Positions 34,264 to 45,771 of a stretch of DNA of 64,000 nt are shown piece by piece. The position numbers were made by a program, and so were the translations under genes. The stretch is from Gautieria morchelliformis (Eukaryota; Basidiomycota; Agaricomycetes; Gomphales; Gomphaceae), in NCBI GenBank assembly GCA_015179125.1, contig WHVA01000166.1, positions 1-64,000 of the forward strand. The letters run 5' to 3'. Position 1 is the first letter of the stretch. Each line of letters begins with the position of its first letter. The notes under the pieces are model-generated. The model was not told the origin of the DNA. It saw only the letters and a program-made list of their open reading frames with translations, and ran no database searches.

Positions 34264-35175
34264 CTAGCATAAATTAGCACTGCATGGGTCAAATTGAACT
34301 CTGTGTTTTCTCTTGAATAGATGAGAGCAGCAGTTGAGACTAGCGTAAATGAAAGATCTGATACATACCTGGTATATCTTGGACATTAGCGGTGACAGGA
34401 GATATGTCATCAAGTGCAGAGTCAGTGGAAATAGAGCTAAGCATTGTAGTGTCGCTAGAGCTCGAGGACTTGGGTTGGGACAAGAAACAAGAACCAAGGT
34501 GAGCAGAAGCTGTGACAAGAGGAGAGATATGAATACAGTAGGGATGTCATGTTCTGGCAGCGATAAATTTGAAGGAGTTGGTGAGACTGGATCAGATGAA
34601 GACAAATAAGAAGAGTCCGCTCCAAGTGTCATCTTTGGTTTCTTATTAGAAGTGGCTGTATCTTCGTCGTTCTCATTATTGTGTTTGGAGCCTGCAGGTC
34701 CGGATGCTGAAACAGGTTTGTCTCCAGAATCCTCTTGCTTCACTGCAGCTTTGAGTACTCTTCGCGAGCGAATCCAGCCAGGGAATTCATCTACGGCCAG
34801 GAGGTCAACTTTCCAATCACCTTCGCACAAGTGTAAGTCTGGGTGGGCATCATACATGTGTGTGCAATAGTATTGAACGGCATTGATAGAGGCTTGAGAC
34901 CACGTCACAGGAGCCATCCCTTTGGAATGGATACTGTACCAAATATAGCGGGCCGATGCTCGGATTGCGCCAGCCTGGAGACCATCAATACCCACCCCAT
35001 CTTGATCAGTAATATATGCAAGGATTTTACTGGGGGCTTTCTTATCCTTCTGTCGCCCGTGTTCTGCATCCTGAGTGTGTTTGCCAGCATTCTTCAGTTC
35101 TTCTTTGTAAAGAACCCAATCACGTCGTGTCCAGAATGTGACACCTGGATATTTTTCTTTGCTGTATAGCTCATC
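34264..35175 (-). CDS. Hypothetical protein beside the Tnp2 transposase
   Basis: A long minus-strand exon starts near 35175. It contains a Tyr/Trp-rich segment (GVTFWTRRDWVLYKEEL, near 35150-35090), then AYITDQDG, GAIRASARYIWYSIHSKGMAPVTW and a patch rich in Ser/Asp/Lys. It has no recognised domain. Proteins of this general appearance are, to my memory, frequent next to Tnp2-type transposase genes in Agaricomycetes, and here it lies on the same strand just downstream of one. It may be an accessory protein of that DNA transposon. Additional exons on either side are possible. Confidence 0.45.
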   Translation of the reverse strand, partial: DELYSKEKYPGVTFWTRRDWVLYKEELKNAGKHTQDAEHGRQKDKKAPSKILAYITDQDGVGIDGLQAGAIRASARYIWYSIHSKGMAPVTWSQASINAVQYYCTHMYDAHPDLHLCEGDWKVDLLAVDEFPGWIRSRRVLKAAVKQEDSGDKPVSASGPAGSKHNNENDEDTATSNKKPKMTLGADSSYLSSSDPVSPTPSNLSLPEHDIPTVFISLLLSQLLLTLVLVSCPNPSPRALATLQCLALFPLTLHLMTYLLSPLMSKIYQVCIRSFIYASLNCCSHLFKRKHRVQFDPCSANLC

Positions 35176-36373
35176 TCAGCTTGTAGCCACGGTTAGCTGG
35201 CCTTCGTTACCCAGGGAAGCGGGGTGGGAGATGGTGCTGGCATGGGAGGGGATTCGAGCTAAGAGCAGGGCATAAGATTCACTGTGTATATGCACGTGAG
35301 TTGACAGATACTGAACAAACCATATATACCCCCACTTACCACAATGTTTGGAGTTGATTTTCAACTGCAAGGAAAGAACTGTTGCGTGATTCCACCAGGA
35401 GTTCACATGTCACCATACCAACAATCTGCAGCAATCCATCTTCGGCCTGTGGTAGCAAATTTCCTATTGTCATTAGTCCCAGTATACTGACAAAGGCGCA
35501 CCGTATTAGAGTCCAGGGTGTAAGCTGAGTTAGTAACATGACTCGCAGGAAACTGAAGCGCAAGTGGTGCCGGTGAGGCCCGTGAGGAAGACGTATGATT
35601 TTGCGTGTTCATGGGCCGTAGCTGACTATGGTAGGGTATATGGTTTGTGTTACTGCTTCCAGAGGTGGGATGTGCATGGTAGATGGGTTGGCGGCCCTGC
35701 GGAAGCATGGTGGGAGAACGCAGTCGGAGCCTGCAAGTACATGGAAACTTCTGAAGCTTTAGAAAAAGAACTGAGCAGACAGAGACAGCGTGATATTGGT
35801 GTATAGGTGCCAGAAATGTGGCTGGAGTGGAATCGTTGTCGTAGAAGGGATTCGAACATGAGTCACAAAGGTCACAGAGTGTGCATCCTCGTCGGTCGCG
35901 TCAATTACAATGGTTGCATCAACTACAATCCAGATGTTTCATGGATATCTTTGCTAAACCAGTACTCCCTCAACTCATGTTTCTCCCTATCAGTTTTTCC
36001 CACTAAGATACATTCTCTCTCCCTCCACCTTATCTCCCGAAGCCAATGAAGACAAAAGAAATGCAATTCGAGTTTGAGATCAGCGAGGTCAGATTCCTCT
36101 TGGGTGAGAGGACACTGGGTAGGTTTTTTTTTCCTGGATATTGAGTGGTGAGTGCATATGTTGAGTATGAGTACGCAATACAATATATACGTGTGCCCCT
36201 TGCTGTAACAATATCAAAGCTCCATGACTATGAAGTTGTTTATCTGAATATATTCACACTTACTGATCTTTCCTTGGATAAGGAAGTTGTGCAGATTCAA
36301 CGTGTTTAGCAGTAGCCTTGGGCATGGTGTAAGCGCAACTCGAAATCTATTCTGTGTGACATTGTACATGACA
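35176..36373 (-). other. Interval between hypothetical gene and Tnp2
   Basis: Minus-strand frames at 35708-35403 and 35859-35650 (Ser/Pro-rich) could be the 5' exons of the gene at 34264-35175. About 36211-36373 is 3' flank of the transposase. Nothing else is recognised. Confidence 0.3.
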
Positions 36374-39300
36374 TCAACCATCGTCAGGTATTTCTTCCCC
36401 AGCATCAGCAAGGCTCATCATCTCGAGACCAATTTTCTCCCACACAAAAAAACTTTCCTCGCCTGAAGGGGGAAAATAAGGGTGCGGCTGTATTGAAATG
36501 ACAGACTTGATCGACTTGATGTCCACGACTTTCATGCCTACATTTTCATTGAGTTTTGTGATGGAATGCATGGCCCCAAGAGACTCTTCAAGCATGAATG
36601 CGTCAGGGCGTGAATAAAGTGTGACCAATGCCAGCGATCGAGTTTTGTCCCCAATATTCAAACGAAAATAAAATATCACATCTGCGAACTCAATTTGTTC
36701 ATGGACTATGAGCTGGTGGCATCATAAGTATCGCATAGTGAACCACATGAGATACGCACACACGTACGTTGACACATTCGGCCCTTCGTGATTTGTGTAT
36801 CGGTATTGCACACTCTTTCCAATCAGAGCGTGCAATCTGGGCTGTAGGAAGGAGAACCCTAGACCAACGTACCACCTTGAGTTTCCATGCTTCAGGCATG
36901 TCGTTTTGAAGCTCTTCCTCGGCCTTGCGTATATATGCTTCAATAACCTCACCCTTTAGCCCATCACAATCACGAGCGTGCCAATCTCGAGCTCTAAGAA
37001 GCAAGTAGCCATCCCCCAAATCAATAGAACCCCGAGGTGCTTGCTGTTTTTCTCTTTCAAGAGATGGGATCATAGATTTCAGTGCATTAACCTGGCACCG
37101 CTGCAAGGCATGCCGTGACAGGTTCGAATATGGGTTTGAAGGCTGGCGGATCTCCTCACCAAGGTTCCCAATCGTTTGCTCCATGGTCCATGCAGAGTAA
37201 AGTCCTGGTGGGCCGAGCCGAGGTACCTCAAGGCCCAGGTGCAAGAGTGCGTGCAGTGTCGGTCGAACAAAGTGGAGACGATCAGCATGACGCTGCACAT
37301 ATAAAAGTTCAAACTCAATCACAAATTCATCGAGTAATTGCTGTGCATGTTTCAATTGTGCAAGTGGAATGGATTGTTGATGGAGAATGCGGACAGCCAC
37401 CACCAGTTTGCAGAAGTTTCGCCAATATGAACGTGGAAGAATACCATACAGAAGTGCAGGGGTGAGGCCATAGAAGTATCCCTGGTATTCAATGGCCTTG
37501 TAGCCACTATTAATTTTTGCAGCAATGTTTCGTGGTGGACAACCAAATGAACCAGGGATGAAACATCGGGCATCGGCCACAGCCTGGCCGTGTGCGTTCC
37601 ACACCTCACCCTTCAGGACCGCCCACTCCCAGTTACATTTGTCATCAGTTGGGTCACAACTAAATGTGCCCCGCCAGAGGGGCGGCAGGAGATCACCGAG
37701 GTTCAAAGTTGTTACATGCATTGAATCACCGCAAAATGTCAAGGATATGGGGAGTCAATGCCGAGGTGATATCCCTGAAAGAATAGAGGGTTTAGAGATG
37801 CCATTTTGGAGGCGTCGTCTCTCGTACTCCTTATGATATCTAGAAGCAATTAAAATAGCCAATTTTCATCATAGTCCTCCTGGGAGCTACCTCGGATTTC
37901 ACCTACTCGGATACCGTCATGATCACACCCATGCACATGGTAGTCATTTGGCTTCAATAATGCAGGGTAATAGTGGGGCTTGCCTGGTTTGTGGCGACCC
38001 TTGATCCCGCAAAAGATTCGGCATGGATGTGCCCCATGGTGGCCGACAAGGCAGGTAATGTGGACACTTCCGGGTCCATCAGCCGTTGCTAGAAAGGGAA
38101 TCAATCAATAAAATTAGCAAGATCGGTTGCAAGGGGTACTCACGCAAATAAAAAAATACATTTGATCGAAAGGTGCAATCATCTATTGAATCCCATATTG
38201 TGAGACCTTCCTTTTGAATAGCGACAAGATGGTGTAGGGCTGGAAGGAGGAACCAGTCCATGTCCTGGGGTTTGCCAGGAAAAATACTCCCTGGCATGAC
38301 GTGTTTCTTTTTGTAACGGATAGTTTCAGGCAGGTCCAATATAATCCAGATCACCATCCAACATTCCGACTCCTTGTCTTTATAAAGCTGGGCTCCATCG
38401 ATACTGAGCATGACTAGGATGTCGTCCTCCGAAATATCGCCACGCACATACGCCCTCAAATACTCGGAGCCGTGATAAAGATCATCGTATTGATCTATTT
38501 GTCTGGTCTCTCTCACCCTGTGTAAAATCTCCTGCGTTTTGATATGGCGGTGCTTCATATATTGTGCTGTTTCAGGGTTACACCATAGGGCCTGCAGTTG
38601 AGGTCCAAGTGGCATCGTGTAGTATTGCTGCGCCGGTACCTTATCATGCCCATGACTGATGGCGAGCTGGAACTCATCATATCGTGAACTGGAGCAAATT
38701 GGGAAAGCCTCCAAGTCCTTGTAAGCAGCATTGTATGCGATACAGAACTTTGGGCACATGTCTGAAACAATTGGCACCACACCAGACCATTCTTCAACCT
38801 TCGATACAACCTGCGCGAATGACAGCATAGGGTCGTCGGGATACCGTTCGTTATGATTACGTTGATGGTCCGTGTAAGTTTGACGTGATGCATTCTGGTC
38901 AGCCAGAAACTGCTTTAATGAGAACAGATGATTATCATCATCGATGTTTAAGGCGTATTGATGAGGGTGACGCAAGTGATGGAGCGATTCCACGTCAAGA
39001 TCGCCATTGTCCAAGGATGCGTCTCTAAGGGCCTCAATGAAATGAATCCATGGACCGCTGTATTTTAGGTAAATACATGCCGGGGAGTTGTGCTTCACCA
39101 TCGCTCTCGTGACCGTCAGGTCCCAGAGTTGCATCATGCATGTCTGCAAATACCTCGTCCTGAGCTTGCTTACCCTCGTGGCCAGAACCAGAATCTGGGA
39201 TTTGTGGTGTTAGTTATACCAATTTTAATGTCTATAATTGACTGACCTGACGGCATGTAATCTGACGATACTGGGTCGTCTTCTGGCCCGTATTCATTGA

Positions 39301-39900
39301 TGCCTTCCTGTAGATAGATGAACAAATAGAATTATCCGGCGGAGACATGTTACCTACATCTCCAATCATGCCATCCCGAGCTGAGTCTTGGTTATTTTCG
39401 TTGACCCCTTCCATTGCGTCGACCCCTTCCATTGCGTCGACCCCTTCCATTGCGTCAACCCTTCCATTGCGTCGACCCCTTCCATTGCGTCGACCCCTTC
39501 CATTGCGTCGACCCCTTCCATTGGTTGACCCCTTCCATCGCACTGTGTCCCTCCCTCGTGTCGTCCCCTTCCTTTGGTTCATCACCACCTATGACTTCAT
39601 CCTCTTGGAATACTTCATCCTCATTTCTACACTCATCTGGCCCATCCTCTCCTGAGTCGCCTCCATTGTCGTTTTTTGCGCTGGGAGGCGAGGCGCCACG
39701 TGGCTCTGAGTTGGACCTCCCAACAGCAGCAATACCCGGCATGAACTCAGGAATATAATGGCGGAACATAGCGTGTCGACAGTATGTCGTTTTACCCACG
39801 TTTTTGCCACCACGGCAGTACTCCTCACAGTTGCAATGGTAAGTTTCTCACCTCGATGGAATTTCCGCTTCAGCCATCTTAAGAATAGCGCGGGTAAGTC
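36374..39900 (-). CDS. Tnp2-type (EnSpm/CACTA) transposase, multi-exon
   Basis: Segments in order on the minus strand: an N-terminal Cys/His cluster (HCNCEEYCRGGKNVGKTTYCRH, near 39850-39780), an acidic linker with six-residue repeats (39590-39400), the core (39149-38079) with CIAYNAAYKDLEAFPIC, MLSIDGAQLY and DMDWFLLPALHHL blocks typical of Tnp2, an exon with HHGAHPCRIFC-like residues (38104-37850), a long exon (37742-36699), and a C-terminal exon (36679-36374: FYFRLNIGDKTRSLALVTLYS). It would cut and join the ends of a CACTA-type DNA transposon. Introns fit at about 39250-39200, 38120-38095 and 37850-37750. An in-frame TGA lies just upstream of the Cys cluster, so the true start or an exon is missing. 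Terminal inverted repeats were not found. Confidence 0.85.
39405..39540. repeat. 18-bp minisatellite in the transposase linker
   Basis: About seven units of a CCATTGCGTCGACCCCTT type with one shorter unit. Each unit adds six codons, so the linker length can change without shifting the frame, except at the odd unit, which changes frame. Confidence 0.8.
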
Positions 39901-40647
39901 CAATAAATCGTTAGTCGAGCCGTAGGTCGACTTACGAATAAAACACGCTTGGGTGTGCGTGGAAGGTGGAGAGAGCGAATGTCGAAAAACCTGCAGAAAA
40001 AATAGCGCCGGCCACACGTCGCGTGTCTGTGCGTAGAAAAATACAAAGGTTATATGCGTTTGCAGAAAACGAAAAACGAAAAACGAAAAACGAAAAACGA
40101 AAAACTCGCACCCGAAATCACGGAAACAGAAAATGGTGCGTTGACGTGAATGCGCAGCAACTGGAAATCGGGTTAAAATGGCAGAATGCTTGCGCGCGCA
40201 GACACGGGAAATGGAGTGACAACGAGATTCGAGTAGGTCCAGAAAAGTTGAGCGAAGCTGTCAAGCAGATGTACCGGTATTGGTTGGTGGCGGATCTGAA
40301 CCGGAAGCAGCTAGGTTTTGTAAACTAGATTACAGCTACCTCTTCATGCAAAATATGGCGAAGGCATTCCGGTATCGGTTGGTGGCGGTGCTTAACCGGA
40401 AGCAACTGAGTTTTGTAAAAATAGATTTTCATGCATCGGTGCGTCACAGGTACCTGCAGATTTAACCCCGACTTTCTATTTCAATACCGGTATTTACAGC
40501 TACGCCCAGCCCTTCCACTGGGAGTCACGGCCGAGCCATTTACATACGGAGGCCGGCTCCTGCCGGTCCCACGGGCCCGCGCGCTCCCGGACTCACCCAA
40601 TCGGAACGCGGTCCCATTGGGCAGGCAGCACCACCTCCAGCCACAGA
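39901..40647. other. Upstream flank of Tnp2, repeats only
   Basis: About five CGAAAAA heptamers lie at 40068-40103. A 55-bp imperfect direct repeat (about 40269-40323 and 40366-40420; GGTTGGTGGCGG core) recalls subterminal repeats of CACTA elements. No gene is seen. Confidence 0.45.
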
Positions 40648-43561
40648 ACGGGACTGTACAGAAAATTTGCTGGCAGTGTGTCGCGGGCGCAGGGTGCGTG
40701 TTTGGGCAGCGCGGTGTGCGCAACGTGAAGTCCGGGTCACGGAGATGCCCCGTGGGAGGCTGGCGGCGGCATGACCATGGATCGGAGCCTATCTCGAGCG
40801 TGTCATCATGACAGGGGCCGCGCCCATTGGCTGCGCACATGCTCCCACGTTGTGTCTCGGACCTCGGTGCCTGCATCGGGAGCGCAGTATCGGCGCATGA
40901 CCCGAAATGAAAGGACTGAGCGTCGGGAGCTATGCAGCAGAAGCCTGGAGGTATGTTTGACTATCTTTTTTTTTCTTTTGAATGGATTGAATCTCCTTCG
41001 AAAGAACTATCAAGGGTCCTCGATACCCTGCTGCCAAGTCGCCCCCTTATTAAGCGTCACTCTTCAATCCAGCTGTTCCGTATGCGGACCTGTTTCTACG
41101 TGCCCCCAAGGGTCCAGAGCCTCTACAATAATCTATTGAAAAGATTTCTAGCCAATAGCTAGAATCACTTGCTTTGTTGGCCTGCGTGCCAAATATCCCT
41201 CGTCCAGCCTATCAAGCATCCTTACCAACATCAGGCTGGGCATCAGACCTAGGACTCAGCAGCCAGGAGAGTTAGGCGTTAGGAGCCAGATGCTGTGTCC
41301 ACTCCATGTGGGCGTGGGCGGCATATGTGCATGAGTCAAACAATAGTAGGATAAACCCTTGTACCCTCTTCGACCGCGAGTCAAACATTTTCAATTCTGT
41401 CTTGAATCGTTCTTCAGACGCCTCTCCGAGCTCACCGAACCGTTTTTTCTCCTATACAACTGGTATCCAGATGCAGGCTATAGGCGCAATAATATATTAA
41501 CGAGTGCACCGATAACAATTAAAGATGGAACTTTAAGCTGATTTCTGGTTGCTTTGATATCTTGCCAAGGCTCCCTACCAACCGTAGTCTACAAATGATC
41601 AGACTGATGCCAGCCTGGCTATTAGGCATCAGAAAATGGGCACGAGAATGGGCATGTACGTTAATTCACTGTCACCGAGCTAGCACTCAGTACTCAGGAG
41701 GTAGCAGAGTTAGGATCTTAGATGCTTGTGGTGTCCTCACTGTCATAGGCCGTGGGCGCATCAAGTTGTGGATATATAGTCGGATATACTCCCAGCTCAC
41801 CCAACGGGTTTTTCCCCTATACAACTTGGTATTTCGAAATGTAATCGATAAATACTCTCACTTTGAAATCCCACTTTATGCACCCCCTCCGCAGGGAATC
41901 CTTTCCAGACTAAATCCAGCACTGTCCGTGTCCACAGCCCCATTTGATTATTATATGTTGAGTGGGCGCAACATCAACAGAGAAGGCAATCCAAGTGACG
42001 TCACTCGACTCTGCTGTTACGAGTCGCCTAGATCCCGACATCTCCAGGTTCTGTCCAGGCCTTGTCCCCGGGTAAATCGTGGGAAAGCTGCAGGCACCAG
42101 GCACACGTGAGACTGGCCGAGTGCAGTGTCTCATTGTCGAGCCTCTCTCCAAAGTCTGCTCCCCGGTCAATCATATCATTTTATCCTTGCTCTTATAGCT
42201 ATCACGCTGGATGTTTGGGCTCGATCCGTCGAATGATTCATACAGGTTTTCCTTTGTTGTTTTTGCCCTGGACTGTAAGTCTGAATTAATTTCCCCCGTG
42301 CACAGTATGATCCTTTCATTCCATCCTGTCTTTGTTGTCCTTCTTTGCACTTATTCAATGACATTCACTCAGATGCGTGTGCATGGTTCGAGCGCCCCGT
42401 TTCTAATTCTGAGGCACTCACTGCATGCACGAACAAGGGTATTTAGCCCGCGGATTCACTATATATTACGCCTCGACAAATTTACATAAAAGAAGAAAAA
42501 AAATTAAGAACAATGTTTTGACTAGGTTTTTCTTTATTGTTTTTGCCCTGAACTGTAAGTCTGAATAATTTCCCCCGTGCACAGTAGGCTCCCCTCATTC
42601 CCTCCTGTCTTTGTTGTCTTGTTCCAGCCGCCTTTACAATTATTCAATGTCATACTCAGATGCGTGTGCAAACGCCTCCACAAATTTAAAAGAAGAGAAA
42701 AAAATTATTTTTTTTTTGACTCGCGCCTTCAATTGCGCCACTGCCTTTGCGCGTCATTATGTAATTTTCCCAAGCAGGAAGATAGTACCGTACCTTTATG
42801 GGCTTACTTTCCTAGTTCAGCTCACCTTCCTGTCTGCTCAGCGCACCTTCCTCTATGCTTAGCTCACCATCCTCTCTGCTCAGCTCACCATCCTCTCTTT
42901 CGCTTGTATATCGTCGCCACGCTCAAAATGCAAAATTGAAAAATTGTGCTTGCCTATCGTGCGCTTTGCCTATGGCCCTATTGCGTTCTCTCCTCACCCC
43001 TTGCTTTGCAAGCAGTGCAAGGGCTCCCCAACTGGAAATCATGGGAAAGCTGGAGCCTGCAGGCACCAGGCATCCTTGTCTTATTGATACTTTCCGAGAC
43101 ATACTCCTGCGTGCCACTTCCCCGGCCTATTTCCAGAGCAAGGGGCCTGCGGTATCGGCCCCTTACTCTAGTCGCTCAGCCGCCGCTGAATTCCGCCTCA
43201 TGTTTATTGAGACCGCGTCAACTTTCCATCCGTTTGACGCTTATTCTCCTGATGTTTTATGTTGTCCTAGGTATGCTTTACCCCTACGCTCTCTTCCCAT
43301 GAAATTCCGCTCAAATTTCACTCGCCTAACACAGCGTTTGTACGGTGCGCAGCCCGTTGCGCGCTGCAGCCTTATATAGGAGTCCCGCGACCCGTCCGCA
43401 TCCTATTTAGCGACCTCCTCGCACACGCAACGTACGCCTTTTGACTCTCCTTCCGCACGCGCACTGACTTTGCACAGTCTTTCGCTCGTTCGTAGGGATT
43501 TAGGACTACGGAGAGTCATCCACTGTGAGTGTGAGTACATACTGATGCAAATCCAATCAAG
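40648..43561. other. Gene-poor flank upstream of F-box gene, copy B
   Basis: Counterpart of 1-7541 without the Copia element. The empty site is near 42008-42015, where GTCACTCGACT passes straight into the sequence found after the insertion in copy A. It carries the same pair of 139-bp direct repeats (42244-42382; 42533-42670). No gene is recognised. Confidence 0.55.
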
Positions 43562-43692
43562 ATGTCTAAGGCACGTTACATCTCAGATAATTGAGCTCCC
43601 GGATCCGAGCCATTAGCTTCGCCGTTCAGCGTCAAGCCAACGTTTCCTATTCCGAGGTCAACGCCACTACCACTGCAATCCTGCAAACAACC

Positions 43693-45164
43693 ATGGATAT
43701 TCTAGCCCTAGAACTCATCGATGAAATTATCGGTCACGTTGACGAGAAGGACGGTCTTAGGCGCTTTGACCTGCGCACCTGCTCGCTGGTTTGCCGTTTT
43801 TGGGTTCCCTCAAGCCAACGTCGCCTTTTTCACCGCATAAAGTTTAAGTATCCATTATGGCAGTATCGCGAGCTCCATGCAGAAATCCGGCAACTGGATC
43901 AGCTTCTACTCAACTCGCCCCATATTGCCAATTACATCCGAGTGCTGAAGCTACCTGACATGACATACGTTTCACGCTTTACAGACGTGCGAGGGCTAGA
44001 TGAACCACTCTCCCCATTATTGCCCAAACTCACCCAGGTGCAGAAAATCGAAATTCATGGCCTGGCTTGGAATGACCTCAGGCTGGAAAGAGATTTACGA
44101 CAATCGCTTTGCAAGGTACTCGAGCTGCCCTCGGTGTCGTTTGTATGCATCTACGGCGCTCAATTTAATGGCATGGACGACTTCATGAACTTTATAAGTC
44201 ATGCCAGAAGCCTAACATGCCTCCTCCTATATCCTGACGCCATGTGGATGTCTCAGAATCCCGTGGCGCTGGACGACACCCAAGCGGACGACAATAAACA
44301 CACCGAGCGGTGTTGCATTTCTCGCCTGGATATGAGGTTCAGGTGCAACAATCCCGGATCTGTTAGCTGGCTCCTTGGACCTCGATCACATTTGGACGTA
44401 TCGCACATCCATACATTGCACATATACCTCCCTGATGAGGCTAAAGATGACAGTTTCAACCGGCTACTTTGCACCATCGGCAGCTCACTCAAGCATCTCT
44501 GTATTTCCCTGCCATGTCTGTGTGAGTGACCACCCGTTTGATTGAACTGAAAACCTTTGCCTGACTCGAGAACAAAAGCCTCGGTCCCCATCGATCTGGC
44601 GTTCAATGTGAACATTGAAATCTTAAGCCTGGTGAGCATGGATATGCAAAGTGGCCGCCTATACGCCTTAGGGAAGGTCCTGTCTACCATCAGTGCATCC
44701 AACCATATACATCATATGGAATTGCGTATGGATAAATTCTGTGGCAGCACTCTGCAGGTGGATTTGGCGGCTTTGGACGAAGTGTACAGCGTCCTTGCGG
44801 GACCTCTTCTCCAGTTTCTGCGGGTGCTACACATCAATATCATGAGTGTCGATGGCTACAATTGTGAGCGGGCAGTTGAGGTGAGTAGGGAAATGGTTGC
44901 CGCACATCCGTTATTAGCAACACGAGGGGCTAGGGTGTCCCACTGTTGCCTAATATATTACCAGTGTTTATTTTGTTCGGGTGGCTTCTGTAATTAAGCT
45001 GATTGTCTAAGGATATGGATATAATTGGCACTTACATGAACATTTCGATGAGTGGACTCCTGTCAGGGGACCACCTGTTCTCCCTTTTATTTCCCTTGCT
45101 CATATCTCTTGTGTTGCATCCTTCCCTTATTCTTTTCTGCATCGCTGCTGGTTGTGTGGCTTGA
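43693..45164 (+). CDS. F-box protein with LTR-derived C-terminus, copy B
   Basis: Second copy of the F-box gene with the same exon plan (43693-44521, 44579-44880, 45012-45164) and the same LTR-encoded tail beginning at 45061. By eye nine coding differences separate it from copy A; six change the protein (Arg to Gln twice, Thr to Met, Arg to Cys, Phe to Cys, Arg to Lys) and three are silent. At least four are C/T or G/A changes at CpG. All frames and splice sites remain open. The LTR that supplies its end is itself split by a Copia element at 45261, downstream of the stop codon. Confidence 0.8.
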
Positions 45165-45260
45165 TTATGTCATTGTGTAGCAGCTATATAGTTCATCGCT
45201 GAGGTAAGGAGATCCTCACTCTGTTCTCTTCGGATCTCCTCTACCTCAGGTGCACCATCC

Positions 45261-45758
45261 TGTAGAGGACAGGAATTATAGGCAGTAGGTATGGACTTGT
45301 TATTCAAAAGAATAGACTAGAAATCAATTCACTCTCTCAGTGAATTTAGTGGTCACTGTAAATATATTATACACTACCTAGAAATCAATTCACTACAGAG
45401 GATTTCTAGGTCAATAAATGCAAAGACTACTAGACTAATTTACTTGCCTCTCTCAGTGAATTTAGTGGTCACTGAGAGAGGGGGAAATGTGTTCCACTGC
45501 GCATGTACTACTACCCGGCCCTTTAGCGCCCAAGAGCTCGCGCGTCGAAGTCATTTCAGACTCCGCTGGGTGCAGCCGCTTGTGAAAGTAGGAATAACAA
45601 GATGAAATAGAGAGATAAGGAATGAGTGGAAAATTTCGAAAATAACCAGAGAAATGGATGCATAATACAAGAACAATGTGAGAAGAAATTGGAAGGCCTC
45701 ACAACAAATTGGATATATTATGCTTGATTTTGGTGCAGGAGCATAAATGCACCCAACA
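45261..45758 (-). repeat. 3' LTR of the Copia element
   Basis: 498 bp; contains a perfect 12-bp-stem hairpin at 45448-45480. Confidence 0.95.
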
Positions 45759-45771
45759 CGCCCCCTCAAGC

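Noticed and set aside
34349-34870. Plus-strand frames opposite the hypothetical gene
   Set aside because: Antisense of the better supported minus-strand exon with a continuous residue pattern.
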